DNA of 64,000 nt. It comes from Aquiflexum sp. TKW24L (GTDB taxonomy: Bacteria > Bacteroidota > Bacteroidia > Cytophagales > Cyclobacteriaceae). The notes beneath the pieces are model-generated. The model did no database searches, had not been told where the DNA came from, and was given only the letters and a program-made list of their open reading frames with translations. The stretch lies in NCBI RefSeq assembly GCF_023502205.1, contig NZ_JAMFLG010000008.1, forward strand, positions 62,001 to 126,000, in the 5' to 3' direction. This document shows, piece by piece, positions 44,069 to 52,873 of the stretch. Positions within the stretch are counted from its first letter, which is position 1; each line of letters opens with the position of its first letter. The position numbers and the translations under genes were made by a program.

Positions 44069-44279
44069 ATAAAAAATTATATTTTGTTAGAGTTTGATTT
44101 GGTTTTAATCTTTTAGATTCATCTCCGCCTTCAACCAACCTGTTCAATTTTAGACCAGAATGAATCGTTTTATTAATCTAAGTAAATTTTAAAAGAATTC
44201 AAGTATTAAGAATCGAAATAGAAGTTAAAAAATAGGGGTTATGTCTATAGATATAAAAAGAAGAGCATTCTTTCAATTC

Positions 44280-45155
44280 TCACTCCAAAACCCCATCCAA
44301 AAACACCTGTGCTTTCCCAATCAAGTCTTGGTTGGTCGCTGGGGTGAAGCCGTGTCCCTGTCCTTGGATATATTCCACCAAGTGTGGGACATTTTTGGCG
44401 ACAAGGGCGTCTTCTAAGATTTCACTTTGCGAAATGGGAACGACGGTGTCTATATTCCCGTGAAAAAAGACTGTGGGAACGGAATTGGGCGTGATGAAGC
44501 CAACAGGGCTTGAATCGGCATATATCGCCGGTTTGGCAGTAGGATTTCCTCCAAGCAAATTGTCAAAAAGCAGTTGGGTAAAAAGGCTGAAACCATGGAA
44601 ACTGACAAGTTCCGTAGGCGGGAAAAAGGCTACAACAGCTTTCACCAGACCATTTTGATTGTTTTTGTGGCTGTGCAGCAAAGCCAAATGCCCTCCTGCG
44701 CTTCCCCCTGCTAAGATAATCTCGTCGCTCACATCCCATTCCGAGAGTTGGGATTGAATATATGCCATGGCGTTTTTGATGTCCTCTTCCTGCGAAGGAA
44801 ATTTGTTTGCGCCGGTCGATATGTTGAAAAGCCGGTAATTGAGCGCAATGTAAGCATAGTCATCCTGCACGGCTTCCAACCAAGGTTTGAACTGAACAAA
44901 CTCATCTTTGGTGCCATCCACCCATCCACCGCCATGGATCCAAACAAAAACTTTGGTGCTGCTTGTACTTCTGTTTGCCGGCAAAAAAACGTCCATTACC
45001 TGCCTTGCATTGGTGCCGTATGAGGTATTCAAAAGTTCAGCAGCTACTTGAGGATTTAATCCAAGTTCCGTGTCATCCTTTTCTACGCAGGAATAGAGTA
45101 TAAAAATTCCCAAAAAAAGACTAACGACAAATCTCAAAACTGAACTCCTTACCAT
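44280..45155 (-). CDS. Alpha/beta hydrolase lipoprotein (HSL-type esterase/lipase)
   Basis: 291 residues with a lipoprotein signal (FLGIFILYSCVEKD, Cys about residue 23). Hydrolase motifs: oxyanion hole WIHGGGW, nucleophile elbow LAGGSAGGHLA with the catalytic Ser, Asp in HGNIDTVVPI, His in QGQGHGFTPA. Family resembles carboxylesterase/acetyl-hydrolases with HGGGW. Likely anchored to a membrane facing the periplasm or outside, acting on esters, such as polysaccharide acetyl groups (inference). Gene stands alone between the Roco gene and a repeat element. Confidence 0.92.
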   Translation of the reverse strand: MVRSSVLRFVVSLFLGIFILYSCVEKDDTELGLNPQVAAELLNTSYGTNARQVMDVFLPANRSTSSTKVFVWIHGGGWVDGTKDEFVQFKPWLEAVQDDYAYIALNYRLFNISTGANKFPSQEEDIKNAMAYIQSQLSEWDVSDEIILAGGSAGGHLALLHSHKNNQNGLVKAVVAFFPPTELVSFHGFSLFTQLLFDNLLGGNPTAKPAIYADSSPVGFITPNSVPTVFFHGNIDTVVPISQSEILEDALVAKNVPHLVEYIQGQGHGFTPATNQDLIGKAQVFLDGVLE

Positions 45156-45319
45156 AATTTTTTATTTATTTGATTTGTGAAACAACGAAAGTAAGGATTA
45201 CTTGTTGTAAAAATGGGGATAAGGTTAGTAAGTTAACGGTTATTGGTTATGTCCGATTTAGAATTCTAAAACATGATTGTCCCCAATGACGCCACTGGCC
45301 GAACTTTATTTTAATTTAC

Positions 45320-45466
45320 ACCTCGACTTCGCTCGGTGCCCGATGGTTTTGTTTTTAGAGGAAGGGAGGAAAATGCGGCTGCGCCGCATTTTCCTCCCTT
45401 CCCAGTCATCATCCAATATCCGGTGGCCGACCGACGGTTGGTGAGCCTGTCGAACCAAGTCGAGGT
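45320..45466. repeat. Composite palindromic intergenic repeat
   Basis: Its ends are inverted 10-bp repeats (ACCTCGACTT at 45320-45329 and AAGTCGAGGT at 45457-45466). Inside is a perfect hairpin with 19-bp arms, 45361-45379 and 45383-45401 (GAAGGGAGGAAAATGCGGC and its complement), and a 3-base loop. GC content is far above the surroundings. Phrases such as CTCGACTTCGCTCGG and GAGCCTGTCGAACC are of the type dispersed between genes in this phylum. Confidence 0.85.
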
Positions 45467-45657
45467 CATTTTGTCAAATAGAGATGGTGGTAAAAAAGCG
45501 AATAATTATATTATAAAATGTAAATCCTACTATGTTGGCGACAAAACATCAACAAATATCCAGTATCTATCAATATCTACAATTCCTAAAACTCTGATCG
45601 AAGTTCAATTGTAGCGGCATATGGACTGTCGACTATGGACTTACTGACCAATATCTA

Positions 45658-45702
45658 TTTTCAAATCTCAAATTTTCAAATCTCAAATTTTCAAATCTTA
45701 AA
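45658..45702. repeat. Three tandem 15-bp repeats before nth
   Basis: TTTTCAAATCTCAAA occurs at 45658-45672 and 45673-45687 and, with one change, at 45688-45702. It ends 7 bp before the nth ATG. If read through from an upstream start at 45635 it would code a repetitive FQISN peptide, which argues against that start. Confidence 0.8.
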
Positions 45703-45709
45703 TAAATCC

Positions 45710-46396
45710 ATGCTTCGAAAAGAAAGATACGCAGCTGTCATCGACCACTTTACTACACACATGCCGATCGCGGAGACAGAGCTTGTTTTCGAGAATCCCT
45801 ATCAGCTACTTGTCTCCGTGGTCCTGAGTGCGCAGTGCACTGACAAGCGTGTCAATATAACGACTCCGGCGATTTTCAGGGATTTCCCCACACCAGCACA
45901 TTTGGCAGCCACTGATTTTGATACGCTGTTCCCCTATATCCGCAGCATTTCTTATCCAAATAACAAGACCAAACACCTGATCGGTTTGGGGAAAATGCTG
46001 ACAACAGAATTTGGCGGAGAAGTTCCTTCCACGGTGGATGAACTTGTCAGGCTTCCCGGAGTAGGTCGCAAAACTGCCAATGTCATCACCTCGGTGGTGT
46101 GGAACCAACCCAATATGGCAGTAGATACGCATGTTTTCAGGGTTTCCAAGCGCTTGGGTTTGGTCAATCAAAATGCCAATACACCGCTTGAAGTGGAAAA
46201 ACAGCTGATCAGAAACATCCCGAAGAAATATGTCCACATTGCTCATCATTGGCTGATTTTGCACGGACGGTATGTTTGCTTGGCCAGAAGTCCCAAATGT
46301 ATGGAGTGCACGATCACGCACCTGTGCAGGTATTTTGAGAAAAACAAAGAAGCAATTCTGAACAAAGATTCCGTACCAACCAAAAAGAAAAAATAA
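45710..46396 (+). CDS. nth: Endonuclease III
   Basis: DNA glycosylase/AP lyase that removes oxidised pyrimidines in base excision repair. 228 residues from ATG 45710; the upstream extension is tandem-repeat sequence. HhH-GPD fold with catalytic Lys in LPGVGRKTANVI and catalytic Asp in AVDTHVFRVSKRLG. The [4Fe-4S] cluster Cys set is present at the end, CLARSPKCMECTITHLC (C-x6-C-x2-C-x5-C). The next gene starts directly after its stop codon, so it may be co-transcribed. Confidence 0.96.
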   Translation: MLRKERYAAVIDHFTTHMPIAETELVFENPYQLLVSVVLSAQCTDKRVNITTPAIFRDFPTPAHLAATDFDTLFPYIRSISYPNNKTKHLIGLGKMLTTEFGGEVPSTVDELVRLPGVGRKTANVITSVVWNQPNMAVDTHVFRVSKRLGLVNQNANTPLEVEKQLIRNIPKKYVHIAHHWLILHGRYVCLARSPKCMECTITHLCRYFEKNKEAILNKDSVPTKKKK

Positions 46397-48184
46397 ATGT
46401 GTGGCATCCATGCACTCGTCCAACCTCAACCTCATGGCCTTACCGCCATCGAAAGGATGATGCATGCCACCGAACACCGGGGACCGGACTTCTCTGGTTT
46501 TTGCCAGGTGGAAGAGGGTATTTTTTTTGCTGCAAACAGGTTGAAAATCCAAGACCTCCGCGATACCTCCAACCAACCCCTTAGGTCAAAAGACCGATCG
46601 GCGGTTTTGGTATGGAATGGTGAACTCTACAACCATCCCGAGTTGAAAGAGATTTTGACAAACGAGGGATATGAACTGGATACAGTTTCAGACTCAATCA
46701 TCCTGCTTCAATGGTTGATGGCTTTTGGCAAAGAAGGAATCCAAAAACTCAAAGGCATGTTTGCTTTTGTTTTTGCGGATTTGAAAAAAAAAGAGATTCT
46801 TGTCAGCCGGGATATCTCTGGAGAGAAACCCCTCTATTTCCACCAAAATGGGAAATCCTGGATTTTTTCTTCTGAGACCAATGGGATTTTGGCAGGAATG
46901 GAATATCCATCCAAAATTGACAAAACCCAATTCCTACCCTATTTCTATTACAGGCATAGCATGCCTGATAGCTCATTTTTTGAAGTGGTAAAGCAAGTCT
47001 TACCCGGAGAAATCATCAGTCTGGATTTGGAAGGTCATGTTGTCCAAAGGGAGAAAATGGTTTTGGAACGAAACCAAAAACGAGAAATCTCCCAAAATAA
47101 ATTTGAAGAAATACTCCAAGAAGCTGTCTCCAAAAGTTTTGCAGCAGAAAGACCCGTTGGGATGGTCCTCAGTGGAGGTGCAGACAGCAGTCTTCTGTAT
47201 GCAGTTTGGTACGAACTCACCGGGCAAAAATTGCCAACTTATACTGTTGCCTTGGAAAGTAAGTTGCAAACCAAATACAATGACCCTCATTTTGTCCGGC
47301 TTTTCAACAAACAATATCCGTCCGAACATAGAGAAATCTCGGTGAGTAAAGCCACTGTCATGGAAAATTGGGAGGCTTACATCCAATCCATGGACCAACC
47401 GATTGGAGACAGCGCAAGTTTTTTGACTTGGTTGGTAGCCAAGGAGGCCAAAGAGGAAGTGAAAGTCTTGGTCTCGGGCGCCGGGGCGGATGAGCTTTTT
47501 GCAGGATACAACAGGCATCGGGCTTTTCGGCATTTCCTGAATCATCCTACTGTGTTGAGGCAGATCGCCACATTTTCAGATTTTCCTTTTCCAACTTATC
47601 TAAAAAAATTGCTCCAAAGTATCTCCAAAAATCCTGCGGACACCTTCATCCAAATGGCTGCCGTGGATAAAATCCCTGAAGCATATCTAGGTATTTTCAA
47701 ATCTTGGTATCCCAAAAGTGAATTCGATTTCAAGAATGCTTTGGATTGGGACCGGACTTTTTATTTGGTCAATGACATTCTGAAAATCCACGACAATGCC
47801 TGCATGGCACATGGCATTGAAGGCCGGGCACCTTATTTGTATTCCGGACTTTTGGAATTTGCCCTTGCACAGACCGAGGAGGAATTATTGAAAACCAAAG
47901 AGAAAGTCTTCATCAAGGAAGCCTTGAGAAAACGTGGCCTTGGGCAGATTGCTGACCGCAAGAAACTTGGATTTGGCTTGCCACTGCAAGAATGGATGGA
48001 AGAAAATGATTTCAGGGAATGGGTCTTTGGGTCCATCCGACAGCTATCTAAAGATTGGAGGGACTGTTTTCCACCTGAAATGCTTAAATTTACAGCACAG
48101 CCCGAAAAAGCAGAAAAGAGACATTTTCTATTGGTTTGGAACATGTTTATCCTTGCAGGTTGGCTGACAAAGTTTCCGAAATGA
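46397..48184 (+). CDS. asnB: Asparagine synthase (glutamine-hydrolysing), AsnB type
   Basis: 595 residues. Glutaminase domain: Cys2 nucleophile in MCGIHALVQP, EHRGPDFSGF, VWNGELYNHPELK, RDISGEKPLYFHQ. The synthetase domain has the PP-loop GMVLSGGADSSLLYAV and VSGAGADELFAGYNRHRA, then HGIEGRAPYLYS. Class-B asparagine synthase architecture. Such proteins placed next to glycosyltransferases can also amidate sugar acids in polysaccharides. Starts one base after nth and overlaps the following glycosyltransferase by 4 bp (ATGA). Gene symbol is used for the family; asparagine supply versus polysaccharide modification is not resolved. Confidence 0.87.
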   Translation: MCGIHALVQPQPHGLTAIERMMHATEHRGPDFSGFCQVEEGIFFAANRLKIQDLRDTSNQPLRSKDRSAVLVWNGELYNHPELKEILTNEGYELDTVSDSIILLQWLMAFGKEGIQKLKGMFAFVFADLKKKEILVSRDISGEKPLYFHQNGKSWIFSSETNGILAGMEYPSKIDKTQFLPYFYYRHSMPDSSFFEVVKQVLPGEIISLDLEGHVVQREKMVLERNQKREISQNKFEEILQEAVSKSFAAERPVGMVLSGGADSSLLYAVWYELTGQKLPTYTVALESKLQTKYNDPHFVRLFNKQYPSEHREISVSKATVMENWEAYIQSMDQPIGDSASFLTWLVAKEAKEEVKVLVSGAGADELFAGYNRHRAFRHFLNHPTVLRQIATFSDFPFPTYLKKLLQSISKNPADTFIQMAAVDKIPEAYLGIFKSWYPKSEFDFKNALDWDRTFYLVNDILKIHDNACMAHGIEGRAPYLYSGLLEFALAQTEEELLKTKEKVFIKEALRKRGLGQIADRKKLGFGLPLQEWMEENDFREWVFGSIRQLSKDWRDCFPPEMLKFTAQPEKAEKRHFLLVWNMFILAGWLTKFPK

Positions 48185-49404
48185 AGATCATTTATATTCA
48201 TCAGTATTTTGTCACGCCTTCGCAGGGAGGTGGAACCCGCTCTTACCATTTGGCCAAAGGCATGGTGGAAGCGGGAATCGAGGTGGAGATGATCACCTCC
48301 CATTCGGAAAACTACTATGATTTCAAGCTTATCGACGGGATCAAGGTGCACTACCTTCCGGTATCTTATCATCAGGAATACGGATTCTTGAAGCGTATAT
48401 GGGCATTTACTGCCTTTGTGGACCAATCAAAAAAACTACTTCTCAAATTGCCACGACCTGATTTTCTTTATATTACCTCGACACCTTTGACGACGGGATG
48501 GATTGGGTTGTGGGCCAAAAGGAAACTCGCCATTCCTTTCTTTTTTGAAGTGAGAGACCTTTGGCCGGATGCGCCGATACAGGTGGGCGTCATCCAAAAC
48601 CCTATATTGAAGAAAATTCTTTACAGCCTCGAATCCAAAATCTACAAGCATGCTTATAAGGTGATAGCCCTTTCTCCAGGCATTGCCAACTCGATCCGTG
48701 AAAAGTGCAATTTCTGCAAAATCCAACTGATACCCAATTTTGCTGACACGGATTTTTTCCAACCGATGGAGAAAAAAGAATCATTCCTCCAAAAATTTGG
48801 CCTCAAACCAAATTTAACCATCGCTTATGCTGGCGCAATTGGTCAGGTCAATGCTGTCCATGAAATGTTGATTCTTGCAAAAATGGCTCAGGATAAAAGT
48901 AAAGACTATCAATTTGTGGTCATGGGAAAAGGAGCTTTGACTGATGGTCTCCTGCGCCTGGCCAAGGATTTAAAACTTGACAATTTCTTCTATTTCCCGT
49001 TTGGAAGCAAGGAAGAAGTCCGACAATTATTGAGCGTTTCAGATTTGTCGTTTGTATCATTTGCCCATCTTCCAGTGCTCAAAACCAACAGCCCCAATAA
49101 ATTTTTTGATGCTTTAGCAGCGGGAAAAGGAATCATCGTCAATCATAAAGGGTGGGTGTTCCAATTGGTCCAAGAGTATCAACTTGGGTTTTATTTCAAT
49201 CCTGAATCGCCCGATCAGGCGTTTAGAAAATTAGAAAAAATGGAAACTAATCCAAAAATGCTTCAGCAAACCCAAAAGAATTCCCGTGAATTGGCAGAAA
49301 AATTTTTCTCAAAAGAAATAGCTGTCCAACGGCTCCTAGATGTAATTGATCCTGATAAATTTGGGAAAGACTTTAGGGACGAGGTTTATATCCTGACTGC
49401 TTAA
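48181..49404 (+). CDS. Glycosyltransferase family 4 (WbuB-like)
   Basis: 407 residues from ATG 48181. N-terminal sugar-acceptor lobe IIYIHQYFVTPSQGGGTRSYHLAKGMVEAGIEVEMI; C-terminal donor lobe with LTIAYAGAIGQVNAVHEMLI and NSPNKFFDALAAGKGIIVNHKGW (the ExxxxxE-like zone is modified to FFDALAAG). GT-B fold, NDP-sugar dependent, cytoplasmic or peripheral membrane. Co-translated with AsnB (ATGA overlap). It overlaps the convergent GldB-like gene by 32 bp at its 3' end. Acceptor unknown; likely a surface glycan. Confidence 0.9.
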   Translation: MKIIYIHQYFVTPSQGGGTRSYHLAKGMVEAGIEVEMITSHSENYYDFKLIDGIKVHYLPVSYHQEYGFLKRIWAFTAFVDQSKKLLLKLPRPDFLYITSTPLTTGWIGLWAKRKLAIPFFFEVRDLWPDAPIQVGVIQNPILKKILYSLESKIYKHAYKVIALSPGIANSIREKCNFCKIQLIPNFADTDFFQPMEKKESFLQKFGLKPNLTIAYAGAIGQVNAVHEMLILAKMAQDKSKDYQFVVMGKGALTDGLLRLAKDLKLDNFFYFPFGSKEEVRQLLSVSDLSFVSFAHLPVLKTNSPNKFFDALAAGKGIIVNHKGWVFQLVQEYQLGFYFNPESPDQAFRKLEKMETNPKMLQQTQKNSRELAEKFFSKEIAVQRLLDVIDPDKFGKDFRDEVYILTA

Positions 49405-50377
49405 AAATCTTATTGGCATCCGTTTCCCCCATCAGTTCCCATAGTTCTACATTTTCATTGGCTTGATAATCATCAACGATATTCCAACCTAGCCAACGCC
49501 CTACCCTTCCCGGAGCATCCGGACTAATCTCAACTGTCGCAGGTGCTTCTCCGGTATATTTTCTGATCTCAAAAGGATTGTTCTCAAAAAACAGGTCATT
49601 TTCGACAAAATAAGACCAGATCAATACCTCATTGTCAAAGCATGCAGCCACTTCTTCGCTCGTATATCCAATTATAAATTCATCCTCAGTGCATGGCAGG
49701 ATCGCTTTGGTAAAATGGTACGCTTTGCCATAATAGATCATTTCTGCAATAAGAGAGTTTTGCTTCAAATCTGTTTTGTTGTATGTGGAAGAAATCGCAG
49801 TCACTATCATAGGTACGATATAGTTAGCTTCATACCTCTTGGCAATATATTTAGGCACATCAGGAGCCTGAAACCTGTGGTTTGCCGGTAAAAAGTAATC
49901 CAAACCGATGACAATCATTTCTTCATCTATGTAGAGATCAGAGCTAAATCCACTTACAAATGTATAGACTTTTGGCACCTTAAATTCAGGGAAATAGTGC
50001 TTGATATATTTAAAAGCATTGGTAAGCTCTTTTTCCAGGTCTGTAATTTCCGGATAATGAATATTGACTTCATCATAAAGTTCACGCATCAGCGTATCCT
50101 GATGGGTAGCGAGCAGTTCCGCTGCCAATTCTTCTTTAGAAGGGTAAGTGGAAATTAGCAAATACTTTTCAGCAAAATAAGGATGCTTCTCAAAAAGGTA
50201 GCTGAAATCGGTTGCTAGCTTGGCCCCAAAGAAATCTTTTTCCAATCTTATTATCTCCAGATCAACCTTATTTTTAAGAATATCTTCATCCAAAAGGCAT
50301 TCTTGGGGCTCTTTTTTGCAGGATGAAAAAAGGGCTGATAGAATCAAAATTGCCGTTAAAAGATTTAGGTTTTTCAT
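49373..50377 (-). CDS. gldB: GldB-like gliding motility lipoprotein
   Basis: 334 residues. Lipobox in LFSSCKKEP (Cys about residue 20). Similar in order and style to GldB: VDLEIIRLEKDFFGAK, FPEFKVPKVYTFVSGF, DEEMIVIGLDYFLPANHRF, PKYIAKRYEANYIVPMIVT, YTSEEVAACFDNE and the C-terminal PGRVGRWLGWNIVDDY. GldB is a lipoprotein required for gliding and for T9SS assembly in flavobacteria. This copy is isolated from other gld genes in this window. 3' overlap of 32 bp with the GT4 gene. Confidence 0.85.
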   Translation of the reverse strand: MKNLNLLTAILILSALFSSCKKEPQECLLDEDILKNKVDLEIIRLEKDFFGAKLATDFSYLFEKHPYFAEKYLLISTYPSKEELAAELLATHQDTLMRELYDEVNIHYPEITDLEKELTNAFKYIKHYFPEFKVPKVYTFVSGFSSDLYIDEEMIVIGLDYFLPANHRFQAPDVPKYIAKRYEANYIVPMIVTAISSTYNKTDLKQNSLIAEMIYYGKAYHFTKAILPCTEDEFIIGYTSEEVAACFDNEVLIWSYFVENDLFFENNPFEIRKYTGEAPATVEISPDAPGRVGRWLGWNIVDDYQANENVELWELMGETDANKIFKQSGYKPRP

Positions 50378-50602
50378 GCGAGCTTATGGCTGGAATAGAA
50401 TTTGGCCAAATCTACAAGGAATCTTAAAATTTCTGTTTGATTTTTTAGTAAAGTATATTTTTTAGAAATACAAAAAAATAGTTTTAGTTACAATATGATG
50501 GTATTGGTTTACAAATTTGATTCGTTGGTACATTCCTTACCAACATTCACAGATTACACAGGTTTTACGATTATTCCAATTAACACTTAACCAACAAAAA
50601 TT

Positions 50603-51550
50603 ATGAAAACTATCAGATCAAAATGGTCAATATTGACTTTATCCGCATTATCATTGACTCTTGGATTCAGCTCATGCAATGATGATGACACTCCTGCACC
50701 AACCAATCAAAATGTCGTTCAAGTTGCCGCTGCAAATAGTAATTTTTCCACATTAATAACCGCTGTTCAGACCGCCGGATTAGTAGAGACGTTGTCAGGT
50801 CCGGGCCCATTTACCGTTTTTGCGCCTACAAATGAGGCATTCGGTCGATTTCTAACTGCTAATGATTTGACTGCCAATGAGCTATTGGCTTCTGATGGTC
50901 TAGGTGAAACATTGACTTACCATGTAGTAGGAGCTTCAGTTCCTTCCTCTGCAGTTACAGCAGGAAAAGTAACGTCCGTCTCAGGTAGTCCTTTTTATGT
51001 AAGCATTTCTCCAACTAACGAAATCTGGATTAACGGCAATGCAAAAATAACCGCGACAGACGTCGCTGCCTCCAATGGTATCATCCATGTCTTGGATTAT
51101 GTCATTACCGCTCCAACACAAAATATAGCAGAAATAGCAATTGCATCTTCCACTGCCGCACAACCTGAATTTACTCAATTAGTATCAGCACTCGTTAGAG
51201 CAAATCTTGCTGGTGCTTTCCAAGGTGGTTTTGATGATAATTTCACAGTGTTTGCACCAACAGATGCGGCATTTAGAAATCTTTACACCGCATTAGGAGT
51301 GACGAGCGTTGATCAGATTCCTTTGGAAACATTGACTTCTGTATTGCAATACCACGTAGTACCTGCAAGAGCCTTCTCTCAGGATTTGAGACAGGGTGCT
51401 TCACTTCCCACTTTATTGACAGGAAAAAACCTGACAGTAAACTTGTCCGATCTCAAAATCAATAATTCAGGTCTCGTTGCTGCGGCTTTGAACATCCATG
51501 CTACCAACGGTGTCATCCATGTAATCGATACAGTATTGTTGCCGGAATAA
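50603..51550 (+). CDS. Two-domain fasciclin (FAS1) lipoprotein
   Basis: 315 residues. Lipoprotein signal with lipobox GFSSCND (Cys about residue 25). Two complete FAS1 domains: first with [17 protein letters not shown] and SNGIIHVLDYVI, second with NFTVFAPTDAAFRNLY, VLQYHVVPARAFSQ and TNGVIHVIDTVLLPE. Likely surface-exposed adhesion module. Shares its fold with the single-domain secreted protein at 21503. A terminator follows. Confidence 0.94.
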   Translation: MKTIRSKWSILTLSALSLTLGFSSCNDDDTPAPTNQNVVQVAAANSNFSTLITAVQTAGLVETLSGPGPFTVFAPTNEAFGRFLTANDLTANELLASDGLGETLTYHVVGASVPSSAVTAGKVTSVSGSPFYVSISPTNEIWINGNAKITATDVAASNGIIHVLDYVITAPTQNIAEIAIASSTAAQPEFTQLVSALVRANLAGAFQGGFDDNFTVFAPTDAAFRNLYTALGVTSVDQIPLETLTSVLQYHVVPARAFSQDLRQGASLPTLLTGKNLTVNLSDLKINNSGLVAAALNIHATNGVIHVIDTVLLPE

Positions 51551-51661
51551 TTTTAATTTGAAGTATTTCCTCCTTTAATTTCGATAAGTATTTGATGATA
51601 ATATATTGAAAGCTTGAAATGCGGGCATAAGATCAGATTTATATAATTCAATTATAAACAG

Positions 51662-51693
51662 AAAAAGTGCCGGGAAACAACGGCACTTTTTTT
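51662..51693 (+). terminator. Rho-independent terminator of the fasciclin lipoprotein gene
   Basis: AAAAAGTGCCG and CGGCACTTTTTTT arms around an 8-base loop. Confidence 0.9.
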
Positions 51694-51723
51694 ATACTCG
51701 TTATTTTTTGATTATTTCATTCT

Positions 51724-52728
51724 GTGAAAAACAAACTCGCAATAGGTAGGGAATTATTAAAATACATGAGTTTTAAAAAACTCAGCAATTACTTGTTGCT
51801 TTTCTCTTCATACCATTTGAGTAGGATAAGTGGAAATCCCAAAATATGGGGCTATCCGACTACCTTGTCCGTTGAACCCACCACTAGCTGTAATCTTCGC
51901 TGTCCCGAGTGCCCGAGTGGCTTGAGGAGTTTTACAAGACCCACCGGAATGATTGAAAAGCAGCTTTTTCAGAACATCATTGACCAATCCAAAGATTACC
52001 TTACGTACCTCCACATTTATTTTCAAGGAGAGCCATTTCTTCATCCCAAGTTTATGGACATGGTTTCCTACGCGGATAAAAATAAAGTTTTCACTTCCAC
52101 TTCTACGAATGCGCATTACCTGAATGAAAAAAATGTGAAATCCATCCTAGATTCAGGTCTAAAGCAACTGATCGTATCCATGGATGGCATCACACAGGAA
52201 ATCTATGAGGATTACAGGATAGGCGGAAATCTGGAAAAAGTCAAAGCTGGTCTTGAACTGCTAATCCAAAAAAGAAAAGAAGCAAAGCTTCACTTCCCGA
52301 GAATTGTCCTTCAGTTTTTAGTGACAGGAAAAAACGAGCATCAGATTCCTGCCCTGAAAGATTGGGCAAAAGACATTGGCGTGGATGAATTGCAACTGAA
52401 GACTACCCAAATCTATGATTTTGAAAACGGTTCACCTTTGATTCCCAAAGACCATAAGTATTCCCGGTACCTACCAAAAGGCGATGGAACCTGGAAACTC
52501 AAAAAGGAAATTGAGAACAAATGCTGGCGTATGTGGCAAGGTGCTGTATTTACCTGGGATGGAAATATGTTGCCATGCTGCTTTGACAAAGATGGACAGC
52601 ATGTTATGGGAAAAATCACCCTTACCAATCTGAAAGAAATCTGGAACAATGAGATATATTCCCTTTTCCGAAAGCAGCTGATGGATGATAGGTCCCAGAT
52701 TGACATCTGTAAAAACTGTACGGAGTAA
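51724..52728 (+). CDS. Radical SAM/SPASM protein at the head of the polysaccharide locus
   Basis: 334 residues from a GTG start (51724). Radical SAM site SVEPTTSCNLRCPECPSGL (Cys cluster C-x3-C-x2-C), partial barrel (LHIYFQGEPFLHPKFMDMV, LIVSMDGITQEIYEDYRIGG). A C-terminal SPASM-type domain binds more clusters: NKCWRMWQGAVFTWDGNMLPCCFDKDG and DICKNC. Such proteins modify peptides or small molecules. Its product here is unknown; a small-molecule modification linked to the polysaccharide or to a peptide is possible. It precedes the export gene by 145 bp with the same strand. Confidence 0.88.
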   Translation: MKNKLAIGRELLKYMSFKKLSNYLLLFSSYHLSRISGNPKIWGYPTTLSVEPTTSCNLRCPECPSGLRSFTRPTGMIEKQLFQNIIDQSKDYLTYLHIYFQGEPFLHPKFMDMVSYADKNKVFTSTSTNAHYLNEKNVKSILDSGLKQLIVSMDGITQEIYEDYRIGGNLEKVKAGLELLIQKRKEAKLHFPRIVLQFLVTGKNEHQIPALKDWAKDIGVDELQLKTTQIYDFENGSPLIPKDHKYSRYLPKGDGTWKLKKEIENKCWRMWQGAVFTWDGNMLPCCFDKDGQHVMGKITLTNLKEIWNNEIYSLFRKQLMDDRSQIDICKNCTE

Positions 52729-52873
52729 TTTCCCCGTCCTCAGAATTAATTGACTTGATATTTCAATAGTGCATGGAATAGTTATCTTTACGCAGATTTT
52801 CTACTATTTTGTATAGAAAACGCCCTAGGTTTATACGCCTCCTTACATCAAGTATAGCCAAGTTGCCAACCAG

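Noticed and set aside
45635-45709. Upstream start of nth through the 15-bp repeats
   Set aside because: The extension is coded by tandem repeats and would not match endonuclease III proteins; ATG 45710 is preferred.
45806-46576. 256-residue minus-strand frame opposite nth and asnB
   Set aside because: It spans two genes with intact catalytic motifs, and its residues are dominated by codons reversed from them; no domain seen.
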